DNA from: Paenibacillus sp. PAMC 26794 | GTDB taxonomy: Bacteria; Bacillota; Bacilli; Paenibacillales; Paenibacillaceae | Length of the DNA stretch: 64,000 bases | NCBI RefSeq assembly: GCF_000316035.1 | Contig: NZ_ANHX01000091.1 | Location: 124,001-188,000 of the forward strand | Reading direction: 5' to 3' | In this document: positions 8,183 to 17,695 of the stretch, in pieces | Layout of the letters: each line of letters begins with the position of its first letter | How positions within the stretch are numbered: position 1 is the first letter of the stretch | Translations under genes and position numbers: made by a program | Notes under the pieces: model-generated | The model's database searches: none | What the model saw: the letters and a program-made list of their open reading frames with translations, nothing else | Told to the model about the DNA's origin: nothing

Positions 8183-10012
8183 TTGAAAATTGTTAGCGTT
8201 TACAATAATTTCTTCAAAAATAATATGTTTATGAAAATGCTGCTGATCTTCTCGATGATATCCATTGTCACGATCATTACATTGTCTTATATCATCTTCC
8301 TGTCGGTGTCCGACTCCACGATTCGCCGAGAACTGGCGATCCAGAAAGCGGCGATGGAACACGTGGATCGAACCATTCATCAGCAATATGAATCGGTGCA
8401 AAACATGGTGAGAGACATGCATCAGAATGAGGCGCTTTCCGCCAACATGACTTACCTGATGAATCATTCGTACGCTGAATATGTTCAGCACATGACGAAT
8501 GGATATTATGCCAACCAGGACGACTATTCGGCGGATGTGTTGAAACATTTTCAGAACATTATGGATCGTAATTCGCAGATTAACCAACTCATGTTGTATA
8601 GCGCCGAGCAGCAGGATCTGTCTACCTTTAATCAACACAAGCAATTCCGCAAGCTGGACACCAATGTAGCCCATTCCTATATTCCTGACGTGATGGCGAT
8701 GGAAACGCCCAATATCAGCGCACCCAATTACTGGATTCGCAAAGAGATCAATCAATGGGACCCTGCGCTCTATTCCATCCGCGTACCGATTAACAATACA
8801 CAGACTCTTCGTAATCTGGGCCAGCTTCTCGTCTTCTTTGACTCGGAGGGAATCGGTAACGCGCTGGATAACTACGAGAGCAATCTCAAGGGAGAAATCG
8901 TGGTGTTATCGGCCAAAGGCACAGTCTTGTTCGACTCCAACAATCAGTATTACGGAAAGCAGTACCCCTACGTGAATGTGGCCGATTCCCTGTTTGATCA
9001 GACGGATATGGATTCGATGAAAAAGAAACAGAACATGTATGTGAACAAGTTTGTCTCTGCGGATCAGGGCTATGTGGTCATTGGCACGGTTCCGGTAGAA
9101 GAGATGGCTGAAACCTATGCAGGTATTCGCAATACCATCATCTCGATCAGTATCGTATGTATTCTGTTTGCCGTGCTGGTTCCGGCATTTTTTATTATTA
9201 ACTTTGCCAAACGAACCCGTCGAATCATTCGCTTCACGCAGAAAGTAAAATATGGCAACTTGACGGCTCGCATCGACGATCCGCGTGATGATGAACTGGG
9301 GCAGATCTCGCATAGCTTCAACGACATGCTGGATGAGCTGAATCTGTACATTGAACGGGTCTACAAAGCCGAGATCAAACAGAAGGAGACTGAACTGGTC
9401 GCATTACAGGCGCGTATCAACCCTCATTTTCTCTACAATACGCTTGAAGTGATTCGGATGAGGGCCATATCCCAGGGGGCGAGAGACGTCGGCGAGATGA
9501 TCTATAGCCTATCCGTATTGTTCAAGAGCCTGGTACAGCAGAAGAAAAACTATACGCTGAAGGATGAGATGGAAGCTTGCCGCTTGTATCTGGAGTTATT
9601 CCGAATCCGCTACAAGGATATCTTCATATATACGATCCAGATCGATGCTGCTTATTATCAACACCCTGTGGTGAAACTCTCGCTACAACCCATCATTGAG
9701 AATTATGTCGTGCATGGTATTCAGACGGAACGTTCGGATAACCGCTTATCGATTTTTGTGGAAGAGACGGATGATGTGGTGCAGGTGGAAGTCAGAGATA
9801 ATGGCAAAGGCATTGATCCTGCACGCCTGACGGAAATCCTTGAAGAACTGGAACGTCCTGAAGAGTCCGGTCAGATGTTCGGGCTGCGCAGTGTTCATAG
9901 TCGATTGCGCTTCCTGTATGGGCCAGAGTTCGGTATCACCATAGAGAGCACCCTCGGAGAAGGAACACGGATCAGGGTGCGTTATCCACATACAGAAGGG
10001 ACAGGTGTGTAG
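8183..10012 (+). CDS. YesM-family sensor histidine kinase
   Basis: This 609-residue membrane kinase probably senses sugar availability together with the ABC binding protein. Membrane segments lie at about residues 13-38 and 311-335 and enclose a Cache-like extracellular domain. A HAMP linker follows. The His_kinase motif QARINPHFLYNTLE has its phosphoacceptor at His415. The ATPase domain includes NGKGIDPARL. The start is the TTG at 8183, preceded by GGAGGG, because the ATG at 8175 is out of frame and closes at once. The response regulator begins one base after its stop. This kinase type commonly controls oligosaccharide import loci in Paenibacillus and Bacillus. The specific ligand is unknown. 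Confidence 0.92.
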   Translation: MKIVSVYNNFFKNNMFMKMLLIFSMISIVTIITLSYIIFLSVSDSTIRRELAIQKAAMEHVDRTIHQQYESVQNMVRDMHQNEALSANMTYLMNHSYAEYVQHMTNGYYANQDDYSADVLKHFQNIMDRNSQINQLMLYSAEQQDLSTFNQHKQFRKLDTNVAHSYIPDVMAMETPNISAPNYWIRKEINQWDPALYSIRVPINNTQTLRNLGQLLVFFDSEGIGNALDNYESNLKGEIVVLSAKGTVLFDSNNQYYGKQYPYVNVADSLFDQTDMDSMKKKQNMYVNKFVSADQGYVVIGTVPVEEMAETYAGIRNTIISISIVCILFAVLVPAFFIINFAKRTRRIIRFTQKVKYGNLTARIDDPRDDELGQISHSFNDMLDELNLYIERVYKAEIKQKETELVALQARINPHFLYNTLEVIRMRAISQGARDVGEMIYSLSVLFKSLVQQKKNYTLKDEMEACRLYLELFRIRYKDIFIYTIQIDAAYYQHPVVKLSLQPIIENYVVHGIQTERSDNRLSIFVEETDDVVQVEVRDNGKGIDPARLTEILEELERPEESGQMFGLRSVHSRLRFLYGPEFGITIESTLGEGTRIRVRYPHTEGTGV

Positions 10013-10013
10013 T

Positions 10014-11528
10014 ATGTACAAGGTGTTTATTGTGGACGATGAGCCATTCATCATTGAAGGCTTATACGATATTGTGGATTGGTCTTCATTTGGTATGGAA
10101 ATTGTGAGCCATGCAGGTAATGGGCAGGCGGCTTTACACGCGCTCTCTTCTCAGCCTGTGGACATTCTGATTACGGATATATCCATGCCACTCATGAATG
10201 GTCTAGACCTGATTCGGGAAGCAAGGCGAGTGCAACCTGAGATTAAGGTCATTATCCTGAGTGGTTTCAATGAGTTCGAATATTTGAAGGAAGGCATGCA
10301 GCTGGGGATCGAAAACTATCTACTCAAACCGATTAATGTGGAGGAACTGGAATCCACGCTGAGCAACACAGCGTCCAAGCTGGATCATATGGTGTCACCT
10401 CAAGCCGATGATGCTTATGGTATTCAGATTCTGAAAGATAACATTCTTCATCGATGGCTTACCGGACAGATTGCAGCTACTGAATTTGAGGAACGCGCCC
10501 AGTTTATGAACCTTTCGCTGGATGCACCTGATGTTGCCGTGGCCATTCTGCGTGACAAAGGGCAAGCTTCTGGTATGTTCGAACGTGTAGAGGAGATGCT
10601 TAGAGACAGACGCCATCTGAACGTATTTCATGATATTGATGGAGACATCGTCATTATTGCGAATATTCAGGGTACGAGTGACGAGGAACAGAAGTTGATG
10701 GATGGTCTGCAGGCATTATCTGATGAAATAACCGTAACCCATCCGGCGGCACGCATTGGAGCAGGCAGATTGATGAAAGGGCTATACCATGCGCCGACCA
10801 GTTATGCCGAGGCCAAAAAGGCACTCCAGTATGTGATGATTTATCCTGATCTTAAAGTCATCGACCATGCCATACTGGAAAGATGCGGAAGTTCCACGGC
10901 GACCTTTTTCATTGATTGGAGGGAATACGCCAAACTCATTCTGTCCCGCAATACAGAACAACTTGCCGACAGGATTCGCATGGATTTTGAACAGCATCGC
11001 GATGGGCTTACACCTGGGGAGTTACAGAATACCGCACTGGAAGTTGTGATTCGCTTCAAAATGGAACTGGAGAGCATCAAACACTCGGATGAGTCTGCCA
11101 TATACCAACAAGGGCTTCAACTTGTACTGGACAGTGGCACTTTTGATGAACTCGTGCGGGCGCTTCAGCAGGTTGGGTCGCAGACGATCCAATCCCTATT
11201 GCAGGATCTGAAGAATCCAATTGTGAACCAGGTGCTTCAGCATATCGACAAACACTATGCAGAAGAGCTTTCCCTGAAGCTGCTGGGTGCCCACTATCAT
11301 CTGCATCCGGTGTATTTGGGACAATTGTTCCATAAGGAAACCGGAGAGACGTTTGCCGAATATATCAACAAATACCGGATTGAACGTGCGAAGGAGCAAT
11401 TGCGTAATTCCAATCTGAAGGTACATGAGATCGCCCGAAATGTAGGGTACTGGGAGACAGGGTATTTCTATAAACAGTTCCGCAAATATGTGGGAATTTC
11501 ACCGACTGATTACAAGGTGTTTGGTTAA
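10014..11528 (+). CDS. YesN-family response regulator with AraC-type DNA-binding domain
   Basis: The 504-residue regulator has an N-terminal receiver domain with acidic residues Asp8/Asp9, phosphoacceptor Asp55 in ILITDISMP, and Lys105 in LLKP. A middle region of about 250 residues links to a C-terminal AraC helix-turn-helix pair at about 405-504, including IARNVGYWETGYFYKQF. It follows the kinase gene by one base, so they form one operon. It probably activates the downstream binding-protein operon and perhaps the GH85 gene. The start at 10014 follows AGAAGGGACAGG. Candidate operators are noted upstream of the binding-protein gene. Confidence 0.92.
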   Translation: MYKVFIVDDEPFIIEGLYDIVDWSSFGMEIVSHAGNGQAALHALSSQPVDILITDISMPLMNGLDLIREARRVQPEIKVIILSGFNEFEYLKEGMQLGIENYLLKPINVEELESTLSNTASKLDHMVSPQADDAYGIQILKDNILHRWLTGQIAATEFEERAQFMNLSLDAPDVAVAILRDKGQASGMFERVEEMLRDRRHLNVFHDIDGDIVIIANIQGTSDEEQKLMDGLQALSDEITVTHPAARIGAGRLMKGLYHAPTSYAEAKKALQYVMIYPDLKVIDHAILERCGSSTATFFIDWREYAKLILSRNTEQLADRIRMDFEQHRDGLTPGELQNTALEVVIRFKMELESIKHSDESAIYQQGLQLVLDSGTFDELVRALQQVGSQTIQSLLQDLKNPIVNQVLQHIDKHYAEELSLKLLGAHYHLHPVYLGQLFHKETGETFAEYINKYRIERAKEQLRNSNLKVHEIARNVGYWETGYFYKQFRKYVGISPTDYKVFG

Positions 11529-11567
11529 TTCGGTGACGGGTAGATCCAACTATGCGGACAGAGAGCC

Positions 11568-11635
11568 AAGAGACATATCGGGAACAGGAATGGCATGGAT
11601 GAAAATCATGGCATACGTTACCCGGCATGTCTCTT
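11568..11635 (+). terminator. Imperfect hairpin after the response regulator gene
   Basis: AAGAGACAT pairs with ATGTCTCTT across a long loop that holds smaller stems (CGGG/CCCG and CATGGAT/ATCATG). Only a short T run follows, so termination may be weak. Confidence 0.4.
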
Positions 11636-11708
11636 TCATGTAAGCGATTTATTGAAATAGGTACCAAATAGTTACCCAAGGACGATTTCTCTTTAATTTG
11701 TACCTCGA

Positions 11709-11744
11709 AAACTTAAGTTTATCTTCTTTTTGTAAATGCTTTCA
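11709..11744. promoter_or_regulatory. Palindrome and cre-like site upstream of the binding-protein gene
   Basis: The perfect 12-base palindrome AAACTTAAGTTT (11709-11720) is followed by TGTAAATGCTTTCA (11731-11744). The second site matches the CcpA consensus except at one position. The first is a candidate site for the YesN-type activator and the second for carbon catabolite control. Both assignments are inference from sequence and position. Confidence 0.4.
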
Positions 11745-11809
11745 TTCGATAAGGTTAAAGCAGTTAGTAAGTAGAGCCTAAAGGAACACGAAAAGGGAGG
11801 ATCAAAGAA

Positions 11810-13282
11810 ATGAGTAAACAAAGAAAACGCTTCTCACTCGTTCTTGCATTGTTAATGGCCGTTACACTTGTTCTTAGTGCCTGTGGAGGAAGCAAAGATG
11901 CTTCGGAATCCGAAGGAGCTGGTGATGACGCGGTAGAGTTGATCTGGTATACCATCGGTACCCCTCAGAAAGACGTCAACAAAGTGATGGAAGAAGTGAG
12001 CAAGTATACCAAAGAGAAAATTAATGCCACGGTAACGATGAAGATGGTTGACTGGGGTGACTACCCGCAGAAGATGCAGGTTAACGTAGCATCCGGTGAG
12101 CCAATGGACATTCTGTTCACCTCTTCTGGTGGATTCGATTATGTACAAAATGCCAGAAAAGGTGCATTCCTTGAACTGGATGACTTGCTTGCTAAATACG
12201 GTCAGGATATCACCAAGACCATTGATCCTGCATTCCTCAGCGGTTCGAAGGTAGACGGACACAATTACGGAATTCCAGCCAACAAAGAACTGCCTCAACA
12301 AGAGGTATGGCGTTTTAACCAAATGCTGGTTGATAAATACAAGCTGGACATCTCGGGCGTTCGTACGTTAGACAGTCTGGAGCCTTTACTGAAAACGATC
12401 AAGGAAAACGAGACGAGTGTAACACCTTTTGCCATGGATAAGAACTATGTTCCTTACGTGCCGTATGACTATGTCATTCAGAATCTGCCAATGGCAATCA
12501 AGCTGGATACAACAGACTATAAGCTCGTGAACATATTGGAAACACCTGAAATGAAAGAAGCACTTACTACGATGCACAAATACTACAAGGCTGGTTATGT
12601 ATCGGCAGAAGCGGCAACAACAGGTTCCACCAATGATCTGACGACATCAGGCAACTGGTTCCTGGATCGTGCACAGACACAGCCGCTCGCGGATAATCAA
12701 TGGTCTGCAAGTTACGGTTATCAAGTCGTTTCAACACCTGCAAGTGAAGCAATTATAACAAATACCTCTGTACAAGGCTCTATTATGGCGATCTCGGCCA
12801 ACTCGGAATATCCAGAGAAAGCGATGGAGTTCCTGAACCTGCTGAATACAGATCCTGTGCTGCGTAATATGGTGGATTCCGGTATCGAGGGCACACACTA
12901 CAAAAAAGTGGATGACACGCATATGGAAAATCTGCCTGAATCGAAAAACTACGATATGCCTTCATACTCCCTTGGGAACAATATGCTGCTCTATCTGAAC
13001 AGCAATGACCCGGATAACAAATGGGATGAGTTCAAGAAGTTTAACGCTGAAGGTATCAATTCCCCGATCCTCAGCTTTAACTTTGATGCAAGCAATGTAT
13101 CGTCCGAACTGACGGCGGTACAGAACGTGAAAGAGCAATATTGGGCAGCACTGATGACAGGTACACTGGACCCGGGAGCCAATCTGGATCAAGTGATTGA
13201 GAAGTTCAATCAAGCCGGACTGGAGAAAGTAATGGCTGAAGCCCAAAGCCAGCTGGATGCCTGGAGAGCGGAAAACAAGTAA
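11810..13282 (+). CDS. Sugar ABC transporter substrate-binding lipoprotein (LplA-like)
   Basis: The 490-residue lipoprotein has a signal peptide with the lipobox LSAC, placing the lipid on Cys25. It would sit on the outer face of the membrane and pass an oligosaccharide to the two permeases downstream. Size and sequence fit the large binding proteins of LplABC/YtcQ-type importers, which typically lack a dedicated ATPase gene, and none is present here. The start follows AGGGAGG with good spacing. From the neighbouring enzymes the substrate is probably a mannose-rich N-glycan fragment carrying one GlcNAc. That is inference; no binding residues can be assigned. Confidence 0.9.
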   Translation: MSKQRKRFSLVLALLMAVTLVLSACGGSKDASESEGAGDDAVELIWYTIGTPQKDVNKVMEEVSKYTKEKINATVTMKMVDWGDYPQKMQVNVASGEPMDILFTSSGGFDYVQNARKGAFLELDDLLAKYGQDITKTIDPAFLSGSKVDGHNYGIPANKELPQQEVWRFNQMLVDKYKLDISGVRTLDSLEPLLKTIKENETSVTPFAMDKNYVPYVPYDYVIQNLPMAIKLDTTDYKLVNILETPEMKEALTTMHKYYKAGYVSAEAATTGSTNDLTTSGNWFLDRAQTQPLADNQWSASYGYQVVSTPASEAIITNTSVQGSIMAISANSEYPEKAMEFLNLLNTDPVLRNMVDSGIEGTHYKKVDDTHMENLPESKNYDMPSYSLGNNMLLYLNSNDPDNKWDEFKKFNAEGINSPILSFNFDASNVSSELTAVQNVKEQYWAALMTGTLDPGANLDQVIEKFNQAGLEKVMAEAQSQLDAWRAENK

Positions 13283-13293
13283 CAGTACATCGT

Positions 13294-13332
13294 AAGGATC
13301 GGGCGGCTGCTTATCGCGTCCGGTCCTTTTTT
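13294..13332 (+). terminator. Attenuating hairpin between binding protein and permease genes
   Basis: AAGGATCGGGCG pairs, with G-U pairs, with CGTCCGGTCCTT and is followed by six T. Inside a transporter operon this likely stops part of the transcripts, so that binding protein is made in excess over permease. Confidence 0.7.
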
Positions 13333-13359
13333 ATTCAAGCCTGAAGGAGGATATCCACA

Positions 13360-14289
13360 ATGACTACATTTTTGAAAAACCTGATTAGAAACCGAGTCAT
13401 GTTGTTCATGGTGCTGCCAGGCGCCATCTGGTTCTTCTTCTTCTCCTACTTGCCACTCGTGGGCACCGTGGCTGCTTTCAAGCAATATCGGTTCAGTCGT
13501 GAAGGATTCTGGGCAAGTTTGATAAAGAGCGAATGGGTTGGCTGGGATAATTTCAAATTCCTGTTCAGCACAAGTGATGCATGGCTAATAACGCGTAACA
13601 CCCTTTTTTATAACATCGCAATTATCTTCCTGGGGCTGGTATTCTCTGTGGCATTGGCCATCCTGCTCTCGGAACTGGTTAATAAACGACTCGCCAAACT
13701 ATATCAAACGGGCATGTTCCTGCCGTATTTTCTATCCTGGGTTATCGTTGGTTACTTCGCATTCAGCTTCTTGAGCATGGACCGCGGGATGTTGAATCAG
13801 ATTATCGGCTGGTTTGGGATGGAACCAATTCAGTGGTACTCTGAGGCGAAATATTGGCCGTATATTCTGGTATTCGTAGCGTTATGGAAAACCATCGGGT
13901 ATAGCAGCGTTGTCTATCTGGCTTCCATACTGGGGATTGATAAATCACTGTATGAAGCAGCCATGATTGATGGAGCAAGCAAATGGCAGCAGATTCGCAA
14001 TATTACGATTCCGTTGCTATCGCCCATCATCACGATTATGACCTTGCTGGCCGTAGGGCGCATTTTCTATGCCGACTTTGGACTGTTCTATCAGGTACCA
14101 AGGGATTCGGGTACGCTTTATTCTGTGACAAATGTTATTGATACGTATGTATATCGTGGTTTGAAAACTAGTGGTGAGATTGGCATGAGTACGGCTGCCG
14201 GATTGTATCAATCCGTCGTGGGCTTTGTGCTTGTTATTATCTCCAACTATGTTGTTCGCAAAGTAGATAAAGACAGCAGCCTATTCTAG
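13360..14289 (+). CDS. ABC transporter permease (LplB-like)
   Basis: The 309-residue permease has six predicted membrane segments. The cytoplasmic EAA loop (EAAMIDGASKWQQIRNITIP) starts near residue 199 and is the contact site for the ATPase subunit. It fits the MalF-like half of a sugar importer. AAGGAGG lies upstream at normal spacing. It follows the binding-protein gene after an attenuating hairpin and precedes the second permease by 24 bases. As there is no ATPase gene, a shared MsmX-type ATPase encoded elsewhere is expected. Confidence 0.92.
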   Translation: MTTFLKNLIRNRVMLFMVLPGAIWFFFFSYLPLVGTVAAFKQYRFSREGFWASLIKSEWVGWDNFKFLFSTSDAWLITRNTLFYNIAIIFLGLVFSVALAILLSELVNKRLAKLYQTGMFLPYFLSWVIVGYFAFSFLSMDRGMLNQIIGWFGMEPIQWYSEAKYWPYILVFVALWKTIGYSSVVYLASILGIDKSLYEAAMIDGASKWQQIRNITIPLLSPIITIMTLLAVGRIFYADFGLFYQVPRDSGTLYSVTNVIDTYVYRGLKTSGEIGMSTAAGLYQSVVGFVLVIISNYVVRKVDKDSSLF

Positions 14290-14313
14290 GACAAGGGAAA
14301 GGAGTGAACCACT

Positions 14314-15234
14314 ATGGCTCAAGCTCAACTCGTTAAAAAACGCGACTTCCACCACGTATCCAGCGGCTGGAACGTGATTATGAACATCATTGCCGGTCTA
14401 TTCGCTCTGATCTGTGTATTTCCTTTTGTATTTGTAGTCATCATCTCGTTTACGGACGAGAAAGCACTGGCACGTGATGGGTATCGTCTGATTCCGGCAG
14501 AATGGAGTCTCGCGGCATATCAGTTTGTCTGGCAGAGTGGGGACACGCTGCTGCGGGCGTATGGAGTTACCATTCTGGTGACGGTACTTGGTACTATTAT
14601 CAGTCTGATTCTCATGTCACTGTATGCGTATGCGGTTTCCCGCAAGAGCTTCAGATATCGGAGATTTTTCTCCATCTTTGCAATTCTTACCATGCTGTTC
14701 AACGGCGGGATGATTCCAACCTATATGGTCGTATCCCAGCTGCTTGGGTTGAAAGATACGTTATGGGCACTGATTCTGCCGCTGGCGATGAATGCCTTCT
14801 ATATTATGATCCTGCGTACATTCTACTCCACCAGTGTACCGGATGCAGTCATTGAATCGGCGAAGATTGATGGCGCCGGTGAGTTCTATACCTTTATGAA
14901 AATCGTGGTTCCACTCTCCTTGCCGGGACTGGCAACCATCGGGTTGTTCAGTACACTCGGTTACTGGAATGATTGGTTCAATGCGCTGTTATACATCGAT
15001 AATCCGAATCTGGTACCACTGCAATCTATGTTAATGCGGATTGAATCGAGTATACAATTTATCCAGCAGAACTCTGCTAACAGTTCAATGAGTCTGGCAG
15101 CCATGCAGTCCATTCCGCAGGATACGTCCCGAATGGCGATGGTTGTGCTTGCTACGTTGCCGATTATATTCGCTTATCCTTTCTTCCAGCGTTATTTCGT
15201 ACAGGGTCTGACGGTGGGCGCGGTCAAAGAATAA
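14314..15234 (+). CDS. ABC transporter permease (LplC-like)
   Basis: This 306-residue permease is the MalG-like partner of the preceding gene. It has six predicted membrane segments and an EAA loop (ESAKIDGAGEFYTFMKIVVP) at about residues 188-207. The C-terminal segment FFQRYFVQGLTVGAVKE is typical of the family. AAAGGAG precedes the start. It is followed by the GH3 gene after a short gap, so import and breakdown are probably co-transcribed. Confidence 0.92.
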   Translation: MAQAQLVKKRDFHHVSSGWNVIMNIIAGLFALICVFPFVFVVIISFTDEKALARDGYRLIPAEWSLAAYQFVWQSGDTLLRAYGVTILVTVLGTIISLILMSLYAYAVSRKSFRYRRFFSIFAILTMLFNGGMIPTYMVVSQLLGLKDTLWALILPLAMNAFYIMILRTFYSTSVPDAVIESAKIDGAGEFYTFMKIVVPLSLPGLATIGLFSTLGYWNDWFNALLYIDNPNLVPLQSMLMRIESSIQFIQQNSANSSMSLAAMQSIPQDTSRMAMVVLATLPIIFAYPFFQRYFVQGLTVGAVKE

Positions 15235-15270
15235 CCGGATCACGTTATAGGATTGGAGAGATGCAGATTG

Positions 15271-17691
15271 ATGACTTACAAGGATCAAAGCAAATCCGTA
15301 GAGGAACGGGTACAACACCTGCTTAGCCTGATGACTACGGAAGAAAAGGTAGGCCAACTCACTCAGCCATTTGGCTGGCAGACATATACGAATGATCAAG
15401 GGAACATCACGTTAAATGATTCCTTTAAACAGCAAGTGGAAAATGGGGGCATCGGCTCCCTCTATGGTGCACTTCGCGCAGATCCGTGGACTGGCGTTAC
15501 GCTGGAAAATGGACTATCCGCCAGAGAAGGCGCTGAGGCGGTCAATCTAATTCAACGTTATGCAATAGAACATTCCAGACTAGGGATTCCCATTCTGATC
15601 GGGGAAGAGTGCTCGCATGGGCATATGGCCATTGACGGAACAGTCTATCCTATCCCCCTTTTACTGGGGAGCACCTGGAATGTGGATCTGTATCAGGAGA
15701 TGTGCCGGGCAGTAGCACGGGAGACACGTGCTCAAGGTGGTGCGGTCACCTATTCTCCGGTACTAGATGTTGTGCGTGATCCGCGCTGGGGACGTACGGA
15801 GGAATGTTTCGGTGAAGATCCGTTTCTCATTGGAGAGTTGGCAGTTGCTTCCGTAGAAGGGCTTCAGGGTGAAAGTCTTGACCGTGGAGATACAGTAGCG
15901 GCAACGCTGAAACATTTTGTTGGTTATGGCAGCTCGGAAGGTGGACGTAATGCAGGGCCTGTACATATGGGCTGGCGCGAACTGCTGGAAGTGGATCTCT
16001 ATCCATTCCGCAAAGCGGTGGAAGCTGGCGCTGCGTCGATCATGCCGGCATATAACGAAATTGACGGCACGCCTTGCACCGTGAATACGGAATTGCTGGA
16101 AGATGTATTGCGTAAGGATTGGGGCTTTGACGGTCTGGTCATTACGGATTGTGGCGCGATCAATATGCTGGCAAGTGGGCATGATGTCGCGGCAGATGGA
16201 ATGGAAGCTTCCGTACAGGCGATTGAGGCAGGCATCGATATGGAAATGTCCGGTGAGATGTTTGGGCAATATCTGGTGCAGGCGGTGGCAGAAGGCAAGC
16301 TTGATGTGAAGATTCTGGATCAGGCTGTCTCTCGTGTGCTGGCATTGAAGTTCAGACTGGGTTTATTCGAACAGCCTTATGTGGATGCCGATCAGGCAGC
16401 AGAAGTCATTGGCAGTGAAGCGCATGTTCAGCTGGCACGCCAGTTGGCTGCGGAAGGGGTTGTGTTGCTCAAAAATGAGGCTGACACGTTACCTCTATCG
16501 ATAGCCAATGTGGGCCGGATTGCCGTCATTGGCCCAAATGCGGACCAGGCTTACAATCAACTCGGCGATTACACGTCGCCACAACCGAAATCCAAAGTAG
16601 CTACCGTGCTGGATGGGATTCGGATTAAGCTGGCTAACCGTGTTCTTGAGCACACGAACGAGGTCGCTGATCGTCATGGGATGCATGAAAAGGATGACCG
16701 TCCGGCTGGATATGGGGATAATCATGCTGCGAAGAATTTGGCAAGTGATCTAGAGCGTGATTCATCCGAGGTACTTTATGCACCAGGCTGCCGGATCAAA
16801 GGTGATTCGAAAGAAGGATTTGAGCGTGCAATCGAAGTTGCCAGCCAGGCGGATACGGTCATTATGGTGGTTGGCGGTTCCAGTGCGCGTGACTTTGGAG
16901 AAGGAACGATTGATCTGAAAACGGGCGCTTCCAATGTATCGGATAACTCATGGAATGATATGGAGTGTGGCGAAGGGATCGACCGTATGACGTTGGGTCT
17001 TGCCGGAGTACAGTTGGAACTCATTCAGGAGATTCACAAGCTCGGCAAGAAGCTTGTCGTTGTTTACATTAATGGTCGTCCCATCACTGAACCTTGGGTA
17101 GATGAACATGCCGATGCGATTCTGGAGGCGTGGTATCCGGGTCAAGAGGGCGGGCATGCCATTGCAGATATTTTATTCGGTGATGTGAATCCGTCAGGCA
17201 AATTGACGATCTCCATTCCGAAGCATGTCGGACAATTACCGATCTATTATAACGGCAAACGTTCCCGAGGCAAGCGTTACCTCGAAGAGGACTTGGAGCC
17301 ACGTTATGCATTTGGATACGGACTGAGTTATACCACATATGAGTACAGCGAACCTCAGCTGAGTGCTGCATCCATGACAACTGATGATTCAGTTACGATA
17401 TCGGTGAATGTGACCAACACTGGCCGTTATGCAGGTGCAGAGGTTGTACAGATGTATATATCTGACGTGGTTAGCTCCCTGACTCGTCCCGCCAAGGAAC
17501 TGAAGGGGTTTGCAAAAGTGAAGCTGGAGCCTGGAGAGACACAGACCGTGGAATTCCACATCGGGGCCGAGCAGCTGCAGTATATTGGTCGTGATTTGAA
17601 GCCTGTCGTTGAACCGGGACAATTCCATATTCATATCGGCAGCAGCGTAAACGATACGCAAATGGCCGAACTGACTGTAAGGGAGGCGTAA
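15271..17691 (+). CDS. GH3 beta-glycosidase (beta-glucosidase/xylosidase type)
   Basis: The 806-residue enzyme has the classic multidomain GH3 layout: an N-terminal barrel, an alpha/beta sandwich carrying the acid/base region, and a C-terminal Fn3-like domain (from about residue 700). The nucleophile should be Asp293 in GLVITDCGAI. LKHFVGYGSSEGGRN and the motif YNEIDGTPC support the beta-glucosidase/xylosidase branch rather than the NagZ N-acetylglucosaminidase branch. No signal peptide is present, so it acts in the cytoplasm. Within this locus it might remove a beta-linked decoration, such as the beta-1,2-xylose of plant N-glycans. That is inference. The start at 15271 is chosen over TTG 15253 because GGAGAG lies at proper distance. 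Confidence 0.88.
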   Translation: MTYKDQSKSVEERVQHLLSLMTTEEKVGQLTQPFGWQTYTNDQGNITLNDSFKQQVENGGIGSLYGALRADPWTGVTLENGLSAREGAEAVNLIQRYAIEHSRLGIPILIGEECSHGHMAIDGTVYPIPLLLGSTWNVDLYQEMCRAVARETRAQGGAVTYSPVLDVVRDPRWGRTEECFGEDPFLIGELAVASVEGLQGESLDRGDTVAATLKHFVGYGSSEGGRNAGPVHMGWRELLEVDLYPFRKAVEAGAASIMPAYNEIDGTPCTVNTELLEDVLRKDWGFDGLVITDCGAINMLASGHDVAADGMEASVQAIEAGIDMEMSGEMFGQYLVQAVAEGKLDVKILDQAVSRVLALKFRLGLFEQPYVDADQAAEVIGSEAHVQLARQLAAEGVVLLKNEADTLPLSIANVGRIAVIGPNADQAYNQLGDYTSPQPKSKVATVLDGIRIKLANRVLEHTNEVADRHGMHEKDDRPAGYGDNHAAKNLASDLERDSSEVLYAPGCRIKGDSKEGFERAIEVASQADTVIMVVGGSSARDFGEGTIDLKTGASNVSDNSWNDMECGEGIDRMTLGLAGVQLELIQEIHKLGKKLVVVYINGRPITEPWVDEHADAILEAWYPGQEGGHAIADILFGDVNPSGKLTISIPKHVGQLPIYYNGKRSRGKRYLEEDLEPRYAFGYGLSYTTYEYSEPQLSAASMTTDDSVTISVNVTNTGRYAGAEVVQMYISDVVSSLTRPAKELKGFAKVKLEPGETQTVEFHIGAEQLQYIGRDLKPVVEPGQFHIHIGSSVNDTQMAELTVREA

Positions 17692-17695
17692 GACG

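Noticed and set aside
15271..17691. NagZ-type beta-N-acetylglucosaminidase
   Set aside because: The NagZ motif KHFPGHG is absent and the protein has the longer beta-glucosidase/xylosidase layout with a Fn3-like end.
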